Shown: positions 15,029 through 24,891, counted from the stretch's first letter. The stretch is 35,087 nucleotides of DNA from Alphaproteobacteria bacterium (GCA_002401545.1 NVTJ01000012.1:1-35087); one strand, 5' to 3'. Notes: generated by a model not told the origin, from the sequence alone. Numbers and translations: made by a program.

Positions 15029-16684
15029 TTATAATCGGGCATTGCGAAAACCGTTGGTAATCGGGTAACGACGGTCACGACCAAAATTGCGGCGGGTTAA
15101 TTTAACACCGGGTGGGGCCTGACGCCTTTTATACTCTGCGATATACAGCAGATGTTCTATACGTGCAACAGTCTCAATGGCATGCCCCCTTGCCACGATG
15201 TCCTTAACGGTCATTTCCTTCTCGACCAGGCATTCCAGAATATCATCCAGCAATTCATAAGGCGGCAGGCTGTCTTCATCCTTCTGGTCGGGTTTAAGTT
15301 CCGCTGTGGGCGGTTTGGTGATGATATTTTCAGGCATGACCTGACCCTTTGGTCCCAAGGCACCTGTGGGATGGTTTTCATTGCGCCATTCGCTGATGGC
15401 AAAAACATCGGTTTTATAGAGGTCTTTTATCACCGAATAACCTCCACACATATCACCGTATAATGTGGCATAACCCACCGACATTTCCGACTTGTTGCCC
15501 GTGGTCAGCAGCATATATCCGAACTTGTTGCTGATCGCCATCAGAAGGACCGCACGGGTTCGGGATTGCAGATTTTCTTCGGTGGTATCGTCTTCTGTGC
15601 CCGCAAATTGCCCGGCAAGCATTTTATCAAAAGCCTGCACCGCCGGTTCTATGGGGATATTGTCTATGCGGGCGCCGATCCAGTCCGCACACAGGGCGGC
15701 ATCCCGCAGGCTTTCCTCGCTGGTATATTTTGACGGCATCATCACAAGGTGGACATTTTCCGCCCCCAGAGCATCCACCGCCACAATGGCGGTGATGGCG
15801 CTGTCTATGCCGCCGGACATGCCGATCACCACACCGGGAAAATGATTTTTCTGAACATAATCCTTTAACCCGGTGATCATGGCCTGATAAATGGCGGCAT
15901 GGCCTTGCGGCACGTCATGAATATCCGTGGCCAGACACCGCATCACGCCGTCCTGCCGCACCCATTTCGTATGGCTGGTCGTCTCAGACCAGCCTGCCGA
16001 GCGCTGCACCAGATCACCACCCTTGCCAAGGGTAAAACTGCCGCCGTCAAAAACCAGCTCATCCTGCCCGCCAAACTGGTTCACATAAATCAGCGGCAGG
16101 CCGGTTTCCCTGACCCTGCCCTGCGCTATTTTGATCCGCCCCTGCGGTTTCCCCATTTCAAAGGGGGAGCAATGGGGGGCTATGAGAATTTCTGCCCCTT
16201 TGTCCGCCAAATGGCCCGGAATGGTGGCATACCACATGTCTTCACAGGTCATGATGCCCAGCTTCACCCCCCTGAAATTCACCGGGTCCGGCAGGGGGCC
16301 ACTGGTAAAAACACGCTTTTCATCAAAAACGCCGTAATTGGGCAGATCAACCTTATGACGGATGGCGGCAATTTTGCCATTATCCAGAAGAATTGAGGAA
16401 TTATAGAGCTGACCACCCTCCCGCCAGCAGGAACCGATTAACATGGCCGGGCCACCGTCTGCGGTAACGGCGGCCAATTGGGCGACCCTGTCCATGGCGG
16501 CCTTCTGGAAAGCACCTTTCAGGACGATATCCTCCGGCGGATAACCAATCAGACAAAGCTCATTATAAACAACCAGATCAGACGCTCCGGCAGCGGTGCG
16601 GGCGGCAATGATCTTGTCATAATTGCCCGAAAGGTCCCCCACGGTCGGGTTCAGACTCACAAGTGCAATTTTCAACTGATCCAT
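15029..16684 (-). CDS. nadE: Glutamine-dependent NAD+ synthetase
   Basis: A 551-residue two-domain enzyme that amidates deamido-NAD with ammonia drawn from glutamine. The N-terminal nitrilase-type glutaminase has the triad Glu42 (NELCLIGYPPED), Lys111 (RHKVDLPNYGVFDEKR) and Cys147 (GIMTCEDMW). The C-terminal synthetase domain has the P-loop SGGIDS (290-295), LLTTGNKSEMSVGYATLYGD for substrate binding and KPPTAELKPDQKDED near the end. The length fits the glutaminase-fused class. It lies 14 bp after the DAHP synthase gene and 12 bp before gltX, in one operon. Confidence 0.97.
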   Translation of the reverse strand: MDQLKIALVSLNPTVGDLSGNYDKIIAARTAAGASDLVVYNELCLIGYPPEDIVLKGAFQKAAMDRVAQLAAVTADGGPAMLIGSCWREGGQLYNSSILLDNGKIAAIRHKVDLPNYGVFDEKRVFTSGPLPDPVNFRGVKLGIMTCEDMWYATIPGHLADKGAEILIAPHCSPFEMGKPQGRIKIAQGRVRETGLPLIYVNQFGGQDELVFDGGSFTLGKGGDLVQRSAGWSETTSHTKWVRQDGVMRCLATDIHDVPQGHAAIYQAMITGLKDYVQKNHFPGVVIGMSGGIDSAITAIVAVDALGAENVHLVMMPSKYTSEESLRDAALCADWIGARIDNIPIEPAVQAFDKMLAGQFAGTEDDTTEENLQSRTRAVLLMAISNKFGYMLLTTGNKSEMSVGYATLYGDMCGGYSVIKDLYKTDVFAISEWRNENHPTGALGPKGQVMPENIITKPPTAELKPDQKDEDSLPPYELLDDILECLVEKEMTVKDIVARGHAIETVARIEHLLYIAEYKRRQAPPGVKLTRRNFGRDRRYPITNGFRNARL

Positions 16685-16698
16685 AGTCCCTAATCTCT

Positions 16699-18087
16699 TT
16701 AGGCCTGCACGGTTTCAGTCCGTACTTGCTGTGCGAGAGCCTGACGTTCCTCTTTTAGACTTTCTGCGATCAAAAAGGCAAGCTCAAGTGACTGGCTGGC
16801 ATTTAGCCGGGGATCACAGAAAGTGCGGTAACGATCGGCAAGCTTTTCATCGGTGATTGCCTCGGCGCCGCCTGTACATTCCGTCACATCCTGCCCCGTC
16901 ATTTCAACATGCACCCCGCCGGCATAGGTTCCTTCGGTCCGGTGTACCCGGAAAAAACGGCGTATTTCCGCCAGAACCTGATCAAAAGGCCGGGTTTTAA
17001 ACCCGGTTGAAGACTTGATGGTATTGCCATGCATGGGGTCAGAAGACCACACAACCTGACAACCCTCTGCCACAATTCGGCGGATGACGGGGGGCAGTTT
17101 TTCTTCCAGAAGATCGGCCCCCATGCGACAGATTAAAGTGATCCGTCCCGCCTCATTCCGGGGATTAAGCTTGTCCAGAATGCGAATCAAGTCATCCATA
17201 TCCGTTGTCGGCCCGACCTTGACCCCAAGCGGGTTGCCGATACCGGACAGGAATTCAATATGGGCCTCATCCAGAATACGGGTACGGTCACCAACCCATA
17301 ACATATGACCAGAGGTGTCATACCAGCGCCCCGTGGTGCTATCCACCCGGGTCAGGGCTTCCTCATACCACAGCAGAAGAGCCTCATGGGAGGTATAGAA
17401 ATCTGTGCTGCTGATTTCACGGGCATCCGCATCCACACCGCAGGCCCGCATAAAGCCAAGAGCTTCGTCAATACGATTAGCCATGTCGGCATATTTGTCC
17501 GCCGCCGGACTATTCTGGACAAATTCCAGATTCCATTGATGCACCTTATGCAGATTGGCATAGCCGCCCTGGGCAAAGGCCCGGAGCAGATTCAAGGTTG
17601 ATGCCGACTGGCTGTAGGCCCGGAGCATACGTTTCGGATCGGGAATACGCGATTCTGCGGTAAATTCCAGTCCATTGATAATATCGCCCCGGTAACTGGG
17701 CAGTTCCACCCCGTCAACGGTCTCGAAATCACCGCTACGCGGCTTGGCGAACTGACCCGCCATGCGGCCAACCTTGATCACCGGACAGGCGGCGGCAAAA
17801 GTCATCGCCACGGACATCTGCAGCAGGACCCGGAAAGTATCCCGGATATTATCCGCATGGAATTCGCCAAAACTTTCCGCACAGTCACCGCCCTGCAGTA
17901 AAAAAGCCTTGCCTTGGGCAACCTGTCCCAACTGCGCCGTCAGGCGTCTTGCCTCACCGGCAAAAACCAGCGGCGGGCATATGGCCAGTTCTGCTTCCAC
18001 TTTTTCCAGCTCTGCCTGATCCGCATATTTTGGCACCTGCCGGATTGCTTTTGTGCGCCAACTGCCGGGTGTCCAGGTCTTACTCAT
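16699..18087 (-). CDS. Class II 3-deoxy-7-phosphoheptulonate (DAHP) synthase
   Basis: This 462-residue enzyme condenses phosphoenolpyruvate and erythrose 4-phosphate, the first step of the shikimate path. It is of the plant-like class II type: [17 protein letters not shown] at the start, [12 protein letters not shown] with the metal ligand Cys69, [41 protein letters not shown], and [11 protein letters not shown] with further metal-site residues. The ATG at 18087 has GGATGG 4 nt upstream; the ATG at 18099 has no ribosome site. It is the first gene of the tight operon with nadE, gltX and cysS, 117 bp after gor. No leader peptide rich in aromatic residues was seen. Confidence 0.96.
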   Translation of the reverse strand: MSKTWTPGSWRTKAIRQVPKYADQAELEKVEAELAICPPLVFAGEARRLTAQLGQVAQGKAFLLQGGDCAESFGEFHADNIRDTFRVLLQMSVAMTFAAACPVIKVGRMAGQFAKPRSGDFETVDGVELPSYRGDIINGLEFTAESRIPDPKRMLRAYSQSASTLNLLRAFAQGGYANLHKVHQWNLEFVQNSPAADKYADMANRIDEALGFMRACGVDADAREISSTDFYTSHEALLLWYEEALTRVDSTTGRWYDTSGHMLWVGDRTRILDEAHIEFLSGIGNPLGVKVGPTTDMDDLIRILDKLNPRNEAGRITLICRMGADLLEEKLPPVIRRIVAEGCQVVWSSDPMHGNTIKSSTGFKTRPFDQVLAEIRRFFRVHRTEGTYAGGVHVEMTGQDVTECTGGAEAITDEKLADRYRTFCDPRLNASQSLELAFLIAESLKEERQALAQQVRTETVQA

Positions 18088-18204
18088 AATTCCATCCATT
18101 TTTAACTTGATTAAAGCACCATATAAGACCCTTCACCGGGCAACACCAGAGAAAACAACCGCCAAAAGGTAATTTCTTCCAAAGAATACAGTTTCAATAA
18201 AATA

Positions 18205-19554
18205 TTATTTCATCAGAACAAATTCTTCTGCCGATGTCGGATGAACCGCGACAGTGGCATCGAACTGTGCCTTTGTGGCCCCGCATTTCATGGCAATGGC
18301 AATCCCCTGAACGATTTCAGCGGAATCCGGCCCAATGATATGAACACCGATCACTTTATCGGTGGATTTCTGAATGATCATCTTCATCAGCGACCGTTCA
18401 GGCCGTCCACTGAGCGTGAATTTCATAGACCTGTATTCAGACTTGAAAACCTGAATATCATCACCGAATTTCTCCACAGCCTGTGTTTCGGTCATGCCAA
18501 TGGTGCCAAGGGAAGGTTGCGAAAAAACAGCCGTCGGAATATTTTCATAATTGACCAATGTGGGCGTATCATTGAACTGGGTGGCGGCCAGTGCGGCCCC
18601 TTCCTTGATCGCCACAGGGGTCAGTTGGATTTTACCCGTCACATCACCAACCGCAAAGATATTATCCACCGATGTTTTATAGTTCTCATCAATGATAATA
18701 GCGCCGCCCGGTTCCATATCCACACCAAGTTCTTCCAAACCCATATTTTTTGAGTTGGGTGCCCGGCCTGTAGCATACATCACCGCATCCACAGCCAGGG
18801 TGGAGCCGTCTGTCAGCGTCAGAGTTAAACCATCATCAGTCTTGATAATTTCAGTAACATTGGTCTGAACCCGGACATCAACACCCTTTTTGCCCATTTC
18901 TTCATTCAGTTTGCCGGCAATATCAAGGTCAAAACCGCGCAATATCTGGACACCCCGGTACAGAAGATGCATTTCGACGCCCATGCCATTAAAAATCCCG
19001 GCAAATTCAACGGCAATATAGCCCCCGCCGACGATGGCCATTCTTTTTGGTAATTGTTCCAGATGAAAAGCTTCATTGGAGGTTATGGCATGTTCAATCC
19101 CCGGAACATCCGGCATCTGCGGCCAGCTGCCTGTGGCTATCAGGATTTTATCTGCCGTGACGGTGCGGGTTCCCTCCGCCGATGACAATTCAATAGTATG
19201 GGCATCCAGCAGCCTGCCACGGGCCTGTATAACCTCCACATTATGATTTTCCAATGTCTGGAGATACAGCCCGTTCAGACGGTCAATTTCCTTGTCCTTT
19301 GCCGCAATCAACGTGGACCAGTCAAAAGCCTGATCCGCCCCAGACCAGCCGAAACCTTTTGAATCGCTGAAGTGGGAAGAATATTCAGAGGCATAAACAA
19401 ACAGTTTTTTTGGCACACAGCCCCGGATGACGCAGGTGCCACCAACCCTGTAATCCTCACATATGCCGACCTTTGAGCCGTAAGTGGACGCCATACGGCT
19501 GGCCCGGACCCCGCCGGACCCGGCGCCAATGACGAAAAAATCATAGTCGTACAT
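18205..19554 (-). CDS. gor: Glutathione-disulfide reductase
   Basis: A 449-residue flavoenzyme that keeps glutathione reduced with NADPH. FAD is bound at the N-terminus (FFVIGAGSGGVRASRMAS), the redox-active disulfide is Cys41/Cys46 in GGTCVIRGCVPKK, and NAD(P)H is bound at MAIVGGGYIAVEFAG. The C-terminal interface motif VHPTSAEEF gives the proton acceptor His438 and Glu443 of the partner subunit. The CVIRGC form is the one usual in alphaproteobacterial and plant Gor. AGGGA lies about 9 nt before the start. It is divergent from the DUF945 gene; the 117 bp to the DAHP synthase gene could hold a separate promoter. Confidence 0.95.
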   Translation of the reverse strand: MYDYDFFVIGAGSGGVRASRMASTYGSKVGICEDYRVGGTCVIRGCVPKKLFVYASEYSSHFSDSKGFGWSGADQAFDWSTLIAAKDKEIDRLNGLYLQTLENHNVEVIQARGRLLDAHTIELSSAEGTRTVTADKILIATGSWPQMPDVPGIEHAITSNEAFHLEQLPKRMAIVGGGYIAVEFAGIFNGMGVEMHLLYRGVQILRGFDLDIAGKLNEEMGKKGVDVRVQTNVTEIIKTDDGLTLTLTDGSTLAVDAVMYATGRAPNSKNMGLEELGVDMEPGGAIIIDENYKTSVDNIFAVGDVTGKIQLTPVAIKEGAALAATQFNDTPTLVNYENIPTAVFSQPSLGTIGMTETQAVEKFGDDIQVFKSEYRSMKFTLSGRPERSLMKMIIQKSTDKVIGVHIIGPDSAEIVQGIAIAMKCGATKAQFDATVAVHPTSAEEFVLMK

Positions 19555-19686
19555 GTCTTAATTTCCCTGAATATGGTTTCGAACAAGTCGTTAATTTAAG
19601 GTCATACATAAAATTATCAAGTGACGGATAGCAAGAATAGTTTATAGTAGGTTGTCTAGTTTAATCGTAAAAATTGGGGAATGCCC

Positions 19687-21150
19687 GTGAAAAACAAAAA
19701 ACTTTTAAGCCTTGGCCTTATCGTCGTCCTGTTCCTGGGCATCACCCCCTATTTTGTGGGCAATATGGCCCGGGGAAATATTGAAAAACAAGCTGCCCTC
19801 CTATCTCAAATACCAGGATATACCCTCAAAATCCACGCCTATGATCAAGGATGGTTTACCTCCCACGTCGCCATTTCCTATGGCTTTGACGAACATACCC
19901 TGAATATTTTAAAAGATTCAAAGGATGTGGACCAGAATTTCTTTGATCTCCTGAACCGTGGACTTACTCTTGACTTAACGGTGGCCCATGGCCCCGTTAC
20001 ATTCCAGAATGGTCTTAACTTTGCCCTTCTTACCCTGTCCGGTAAATTACAGGATATTGATAATGAGGCTTACCGGGAATTCAAGGCAAAAACCAAAATC
20101 GATAGCCTGGCAAAGACTTTTGTCTCGGTTTCCTATGGCGGAACAACAAGCATCAAGGCCCACAGCCCCTCTTTTAAAGCAGATTATACGGCTATTTCCG
20201 GCAAAAAACTGATCATCCATTCCGCCGGTATGGAGATGCAGGCAACCATAAATGCGGCCCTTGATGAATATGATGCAGATATGCACATGGATGAACTAAG
20301 TATGGAGATAGATGACAGCACTATCGTCTTGAATAAAATGAACATCCGCACAAGTGGTTTCAGGATAAATGATTATATCTGGTCCGGAAAAGGCAGCACT
20401 TCAATAGGGAAATTCAGCATTATTTCCCCGAAAGACTTATCTTTCTCTCTCCGGAATTTAAACACCGATTATAATTTTAGCCGGGAAAGTGATGCCGCCC
20501 TCGCCTTTCATGGAACATTCAATGTTAAAACCATAAATGCCAATAAAACAGACCTGAAAGATATTCAGTTGAGCTTCGACCTGAAGCATCTTGATATTGA
20601 AGCCTTAATTGATTACGTAAAATCCATTAAGGGAGCATACCAGAGCCAGAATGAAGAAATACCGACGCCGGAACAAACCGCGGCCAATATTCAGGTGATC
20701 ACCACCCGTGTGGGTCAAAAACTGATCAAGGGATCGCCAGAGCTTATTGTTCATAATTTAAATTTTTTAATAGGGGAAGGTTACTTTGAAAGTGACGGTA
20801 AAATGTCCATTAACGGTAAAGACCTCGACAATATTGAGCTGTTATCTGATCCCGTTACCCTCAACAAAAGACTTGCCGCCACGGTTAAAATCAAATTTAA
20901 CGAAGCCCTCGCACGGGCATTGACCACGATAGGGGTGGAAGCGCAACTGGCCGCAGGCGGCGTAAGTGTAAACAGTTTACCAACAGAGCAGCTTGAGCAA
21001 ATGATCAATGTTCAAACCTCTGCGGCCTTGCAAACTTTTATCGCACAAGGCTATATCCAACTGAAAGACGATGTATATTCGGCCCACCTTCATATGAAAG
21101 ATGGACAGGGATTGATAAATGGAAAGCCTCTGCCCATTCCGGGATTATGA
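19687..21150 (+). CDS. DUF945 (YdgA-like) family protein
   Basis: A 487-residue envelope protein. One N-terminal membrane segment or uncleaved signal (LLSLGLIVVLFLGITPYFVG) is followed by a large periplasmic part with YTLKIHAYDQGWFTSHVAISY, matching the DUF945 opening pattern (Y..GWF.S). The rest is long beta-rich sequence of the AsmA/YdgA style. The function of the family is not known. Start: GGGGA (19676-19680) abuts the ATG at 19681, which cannot serve that codon, but lies 6 nt before the GTG at 19687; GTG is therefore preferred and shortens the protein by two residues. It ends 32 bp before the convergent PilZ gene and is divergent from gor. Confidence 0.78.
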   Translation: MKNKKLLSLGLIVVLFLGITPYFVGNMARGNIEKQAALLSQIPGYTLKIHAYDQGWFTSHVAISYGFDEHTLNILKDSKDVDQNFFDLLNRGLTLDLTVAHGPVTFQNGLNFALLTLSGKLQDIDNEAYREFKAKTKIDSLAKTFVSVSYGGTTSIKAHSPSFKADYTAISGKKLIIHSAGMEMQATINAALDEYDADMHMDELSMEIDDSTIVLNKMNIRTSGFRINDYIWSGKGSTSIGKFSIISPKDLSFSLRNLNTDYNFSRESDAALAFHGTFNVKTINANKTDLKDIQLSFDLKHLDIEALIDYVKSIKGAYQSQNEEIPTPEQTAANIQVITTRVGQKLIKGSPELIVHNLNFLIGEGYFESDGKMSINGKDLDNIELLSDPVTLNKRLAATVKIKFNEALARALTTIGVEAQLAAGGVSVNSLPTEQLEQMINVQTSAALQTFIAQGYIQLKDDVYSAHLHMKDGQGLINGKPLPIPGL

Positions 21151-21182
21151 GCGGGCTGCCCGATACAGAATGCTAAAGAAAA

Positions 21183-21500
21183 TTATGACTTTGGCAACCG
21201 GGATCCAACATTGCCCAGCACATCCGCGACCTGCCCCGTTGGCATGGAAAACTCAAGGCCGACAAAACCATCCTCGGACCAGGCGACTATCGCCGGAATA
21301 TGGGGACTGTTTTTGACCTTGAGCCACACATCACATTTGGTCTTCAGGGGAAGATCAAGCTTTAGCCTGACCCCGGTCAGCGACAGATCATAGGCAACAC
21401 ACTCAAATTCATAGTCCCCGGTATCCAGCATGGCTTTCAATAATACATGCTGACGGGCAAACCGCCGACGGACTTCTACTTCTTTATTGACCTTACTCAT
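21183..21500 (-). CDS. PilZ domain protein (1)
   Basis: A single-domain PilZ protein of 105 residues. The two c-di-GMP-binding signatures are present: R12-x-x-x-R16 in RRRFARQ, and D38-x-S-x-x-G43 in YDLSLTGVRLKL. It therefore probably binds c-di-GMP and relays it to a partner protein in the cytosol. GGAG lies 8 nt before the start. A second PilZ gene of equal length lies 140 bp upstream on the same strand; similarity in the core (CxAYDxSLxGxRLKxDLP) shows that the two arose by duplication. The target is not shown by the neighbours; a REC-EAL phosphodiesterase gene lies 7 kb away. Confidence 0.88.
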   Translation of the reverse strand: MSKVNKEVEVRRRFARQHVLLKAMLDTGDYEFECVAYDLSLTGVRLKLDLPLKTKCDVWLKVKNSPHIPAIVAWSEDGFVGLEFSMPTGQVADVLGNVGSRLPKS

Positions 21501-21640
21501 ACATATACTCCATCTTTATCAAAGAAAGTAAAAACAGTTCATCAATATAGCGCAGGATATCTGGCGGGCAAGCTAAAAAATCCGGGCAACCTCTTATGCG
21601 CTGACCTTCATATAGAATGTATCACTGACAGAAACTGATT

Positions 21641-21958
21641 TTAGCTTAGCCCATTGGCAAGGCTGCCCAGGTTCATTCTCACTTTTTCAGGGTTTTCCTG
21701 AAAGCAAAGCCCCATAAAACCATCCGCAGACCAGATCACCCGGGCCGTCTGCTTCAATTTATTTTTCATCTGGACAAAAACACTTGTTCCCTGCTCAACC
21801 GGCAGGTCAACTTTCAACCGTATTCCCCCCAGCGAAATATCATACGCCATACAATCAAAATCAAAGCTGCCAACCCGTAATACCGCAGATTGAATGACTG
21901 TTCTTCTGTTATGTTTCCGCATCGTGCTCAACACGGATCTGACATCTCTGCTGATCAT
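21641..21958 (-). CDS. PilZ domain protein (2), paralogue of the next gene
   Basis: 105 residues. The PilZ signatures are R14-x-x-x-R18 in RKHNRR and D40-x-S-x-x-G45 in YDISLGGIRLKV, so c-di-GMP binding is likely. AAGG 5-6 nt before the ATG at 21958 favours this start over the ATG at 21973, and it gives the same length as the paralogue at 21183. The two differ most at their N-termini and in the last 20 residues, where partner specificity would be expected. It lies 120 bp after rhlE on the same strand, so read-through from the helicase gene is possible. Confidence 0.87.
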   Translation of the reverse strand: MISRDVRSVLSTMRKHNRRTVIQSAVLRVGSFDFDCMAYDISLGGIRLKVDLPVEQGTSVFVQMKNKLKQTARVIWSADGFMGLCFQENPEKVRMNLGSLANGLS

Positions 21959-22078
21959 TTCACCTTCTTCCATTCTTATGGGTATTTATTATCTTTATAC
22001 CGCGAAACACTAGCAATATTATATGAGTATCGTTAATAAATGATAAAAGCAGATGTTGGGAGGCAGAAGCTGTTAACG

Positions 22079-23401
22079 TCACCTCTGTTTTGCCGAACGG
22101 CCCTTTCGCTGATTTCCCGCCGATTTGGCCCCATGGGATTGCGGTTGATTCAGGCGGCGATTGGGCTTGTGTTTACCGGAATTAGACCGGCGTTTTGGCG
22201 CGCCCCGCTGGCTATGGTTTCTTGTATCATCCTCCCCACGACCATGAGCAGGGGCTTCGACACCTTCAAAATGATAAGGATGATCCACCATCAGAGGGAT
22301 TTTCTGGCGAATAATCTTTTCAATATCCCGCAAATAGGCCCGTTCCTCATGATCACAGAAAGACAGTGATATTCCCGTGGCCCCCGCCCGTGCCGTGCGC
22401 CCGATACGGTGGACATAGCTTTCCGGCTCATTGGGCAGGTCAAAATTGATCACATGGGTCACGCCGTCCACATCAATCCCCCGCGCCGCCACATCCGTTG
22501 CGACCAGGGCCCTGATCCCGCCCGAGCGGAATTCATTCAGGGCCTTTTGGCGGGCATTCTGGGACTTGTTGCCATGAATGGCCCCGGTAGAAATACCCAG
22601 TTTTTCAAGATGCTTTGCCACCCTGTTGGCTCCGTGCTTGGTACGGGTAAAGACCAGAACACGTCTGATTTTTTCGTCTTTAAGCATATGGGAAAGCAGA
22701 TCACGTTTGCGGCTTTTAGGCACCATGAGCACGTGCTGTTCAACCTTTTCCGCCGTGGTCGCCCCCGGCGCGACCTCAATACGAATGGGCTTGTGTAAAA
22801 TGGACCGCGCCAGCTTTTCCACACTTGCCGGCATGGTGGCCGAAAACATGAGCGTCTGGCGCACCTTCGGCAGATAGGCAAGAATCTTCTGAATATCACG
22901 GATGAAGCCCATATCAAGCATCCGATCCGCCTCATCAAGCACCAGATATTCAACCTGCCCCAGATTGATATGACGCTGATTGGTCAAATCGAGCAGCCGT
23001 CCCGGTGTGGCAATCAGAATATCAACGCCGGGCAGCATGGACTTGATTTGTGGTTTGGATGACGCACCGCCATAAACCAGAGCAATACGTAAATGCAGGT
23101 ATTTGGCATAGGCACGAATATTCTCGGCAATCTGAACCGCCAGTTCACGGGTCGGTGCCAGGATCAGAGAACGGGCAACTTTCGGCGAGCGCTTGCCCTC
23201 ACCTTTCAACAGCATCTGAATAATCGGCAGGGAAAAAGCCGCCGTTTTACCGGTACCCGTCTGGGCAACCGCAATCAGATCATTTCCTTTAAGGATATGA
23301 GGAATAGCCTGATTCTGGATCGGCGTCATATCCTCATAACCCCCCTCCGCCACAGCACGAAGGATGGCTTCCCGCAGGCCGAGTTCCGCAAATTTTCCCA
23401 T
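22079..23401 (-). CDS. rhlE: DEAD-box RNA helicase, RhlE group
   Basis: An ATP-dependent RNA helicase of about 440 residues, acting in ribosome assembly and RNA turnover, often more needed in the cold. The motifs are complete: Q motif (GYEDMTPIQNQAIP), Walker A AQTGTGKT (46-53), PTRELA, TPGR, DEAD (155-158), SAT (186-188), and ATDVAARGID with HRIGRTARAG in the second RecA domain. The short basic tail rich in Arg, Lys, Asn and Gln is typical of RhlE and serves RNA binding. The ATG at 23401 fits the family opening (MGKFAELGL); its Shine-Dalgarno is poor, and an in-frame ATG at 23431 is not better. It is divergent from the Bcr/CflA gene. Confidence 0.93.
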   Translation of the reverse strand: MGKFAELGLREAILRAVAEGGYEDMTPIQNQAIPHILKGNDLIAVAQTGTGKTAAFSLPIIQMLLKGEGKRSPKVARSLILAPTRELAVQIAENIRAYAKYLHLRIALVYGGASSKPQIKSMLPGVDILIATPGRLLDLTNQRHINLGQVEYLVLDEADRMLDMGFIRDIQKILAYLPKVRQTLMFSATMPASVEKLARSILHKPIRIEVAPGATTAEKVEQHVLMVPKSRKRDLLSHMLKDEKIRRVLVFTRTKHGANRVAKHLEKLGISTGAIHGNKSQNARQKALNEFRSGGIRALVATDVAARGIDVDGVTHVINFDLPNEPESYVHRIGRTARAGATGISLSFCDHEERAYLRDIEKIIRQKIPLMVDHPYHFEGVEAPAHGRGEDDTRNHSQRGAPKRRSNSGKHKPNRRLNQPQSHGAKSAGNQRKGRSAKQR

Positions 23402-23545
23402 GTATGTATATTTTCCAGTTATTTCGATCATGAAAGCATAAATTTAATGCCTTCCATTGACAAGCAAGGGTATATATACGAGGAAATCAAGCGTGGCAAG
23501 TATCCGTGGATATATTGTGATGCGACAACAGAATGGAATGAATTT

Positions 23546-24736
23546 ATGGGTTTGCGGCCTGATACATTAATTGTGGTTATATTATTAACCCTGCTGACGG
23601 CTCTTGGGCCGATTACAACGGATTTATATCTACCCGCCCTGCCCGCCATTCAGGAATTCTTCCATACGGATGTGCCGACTGTACAGCTGACCCTGAGTGT
23701 TTACATGGTAGTTTTCGGCCTGTGCCAGATTTTCTACGGACCGCTGTCTGATCGCTTCGGGCGCAAGCCGATCATTCTTGTCGGCACATTGATATATCTT
23801 TTTGGCTCTGTTGTATGTGTGCTTGCTCCCAAAATCGAGATTCTCATAGCCGGGCGCATTTTACAGGCCCTTGGCGGATGCGCAGGTGTCATCCTTGCCC
23901 GGACCATGGTGCGCGATATATACGGCCAGTCACATTCTGCCCGGATTTTATCCTATATGGGAACGGCAATGGCGCTGGCACCGGCACTGGGGCCGATCAT
24001 CGGTGGTTATCTGACAATTATTTACGGCTGGCAGGCCAGCTTTGTCATTCTGGCAGTTTTTGGCGGCATATGTGTCCTTGGCATAATATTCATATTGCAG
24101 GAAACCAATCAATATAAAGACCCTCATGCCATCCACCCAAGGCAAACGCTACGCAATTTTATGACCCTGCTCCATGACCGCAGCTACACCGGTTATCTGC
24201 TGATTATAACCTTCAGCTACAGCGGTCTGTTCGCCTTCATCTCTGGTTCTGCCTTTGTTTTCATCAAAATATTAGGACTGAGTGCGGACCAATATGGCTA
24301 TTGTTTTACCACCGCTGTTGTCGGTTATATGATCGGAACCCAGATAGGGGGACGTATTGTCGGCACCATAGGCATTGTCCGTATCGCCGGCATTGGCGCC
24401 TTAACATGTGCCATCGCCGGTATTTCAATGCTGATAATGGCGATAATACCTGTTGTTCATGTGGCGGCTGTTCTCGCACCTATGGTCCTTTATATGACGG
24501 GTCTGGGCATGACCTTTCCCACCTCGCTGGCCGGGCTGATCGGGCCATTCCCCAAAATGGTCGGTGCCGCCTCTTCGCTGACGGGATTTATTCAGAATAG
24601 TTTTGCCGCTTTTGTCGGCCTTATGGTCGCCCACAGTTTCAACATGACCCAACTTCCCATGGCCATCGGCATTTGCCTCATGGGCGTTGGCGCATGGGCC
24701 AGTTACCGTCTGCTGATTCACAAAAGCACCCCCTAA
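23546..24736 (+). CDS. Bcr/CflA family drug-resistance MFS transporter
   Basis: A 396-residue inner-membrane proton-driven exporter of the DHA1 group, twelve predicted helices. Family marks: ALGPITTDLYLPALPAIQ in the first helix and loop, GPLSDRFGRKPIILVG between helices 2 and 3 (the MFS motif A region), and ARTMVRDIYG after helix 4. Substrates of relatives include bicyclomycin and sulfonamides; the substrate here is unknown. The frame is open far upstream (to 23093), antisense to rhlE, but GGAATG 7-8 nt before the ATG at 23546 and the family opening (RPDTLIVVILLTLLTALGP) fix the start. A terminator overlaps the stop codon. Confidence 0.92.
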   Translation: MGLRPDTLIVVILLTLLTALGPITTDLYLPALPAIQEFFHTDVPTVQLTLSVYMVVFGLCQIFYGPLSDRFGRKPIILVGTLIYLFGSVVCVLAPKIEILIAGRILQALGGCAGVILARTMVRDIYGQSHSARILSYMGTAMALAPALGPIIGGYLTIIYGWQASFVILAVFGGICVLGIIFILQETNQYKDPHAIHPRQTLRNFMTLLHDRSYTGYLLIITFSYSGLFAFISGSAFVFIKILGLSADQYGYCFTTAVVGYMIGTQIGGRIVGTIGIVRIAGIGALTCAIAGISMLIMAIIPVVHVAAVLAPMVLYMTGLGMTFPTSLAGLIGPFPKMVGAASSLTGFIQNSFAAFVGLMVAHSFNMTQLPMAIGICLMGVGAWASYRLLIHKSTP

Positions 24737-24753
24737 GGGGTTTTATATTTTTT
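24728..24753 (+). terminator. Terminator overlapping the Bcr/CflA stop codon
   Basis: ACCCC (24728-24732) and GGGGT (24737-24741) enclose the loop CTAA, whose TAA is the stop codon; an AT tract ending in six T follows. The stem is short but GC-rich. Confidence 0.65.
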
Positions 24754-24891
24754 CCTCAAGTTTAAATTTTTCTGTATGATGGAAAATTCAATTTGCAACA
24801 TTGGTTCCCTGCCTGTGGTCACTCTTTGTACCAACGGCAAAATCGTGAATAAAATTCTGGGATCACCTTAAAGTAAATATCAGAGGTAAAG

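Noticed and set aside
15899-16396. 165-residue plus-strand ORF opposite nadE
   Set aside because: Lies wholly antisense to the glutaminase domain; composition is that of a shadow frame.
18174-18186. TTCTT/AAGAA palindrome between gor and the DAHP synthase gene
   Set aside because: Five AT-rich base pairs with no T-tract; likely chance.
23093-23545. Long N-terminal extension of the Bcr/CflA transporter
   Set aside because: Most of it is antisense to rhlE. The family opening and a ribosome site begin at 23546.
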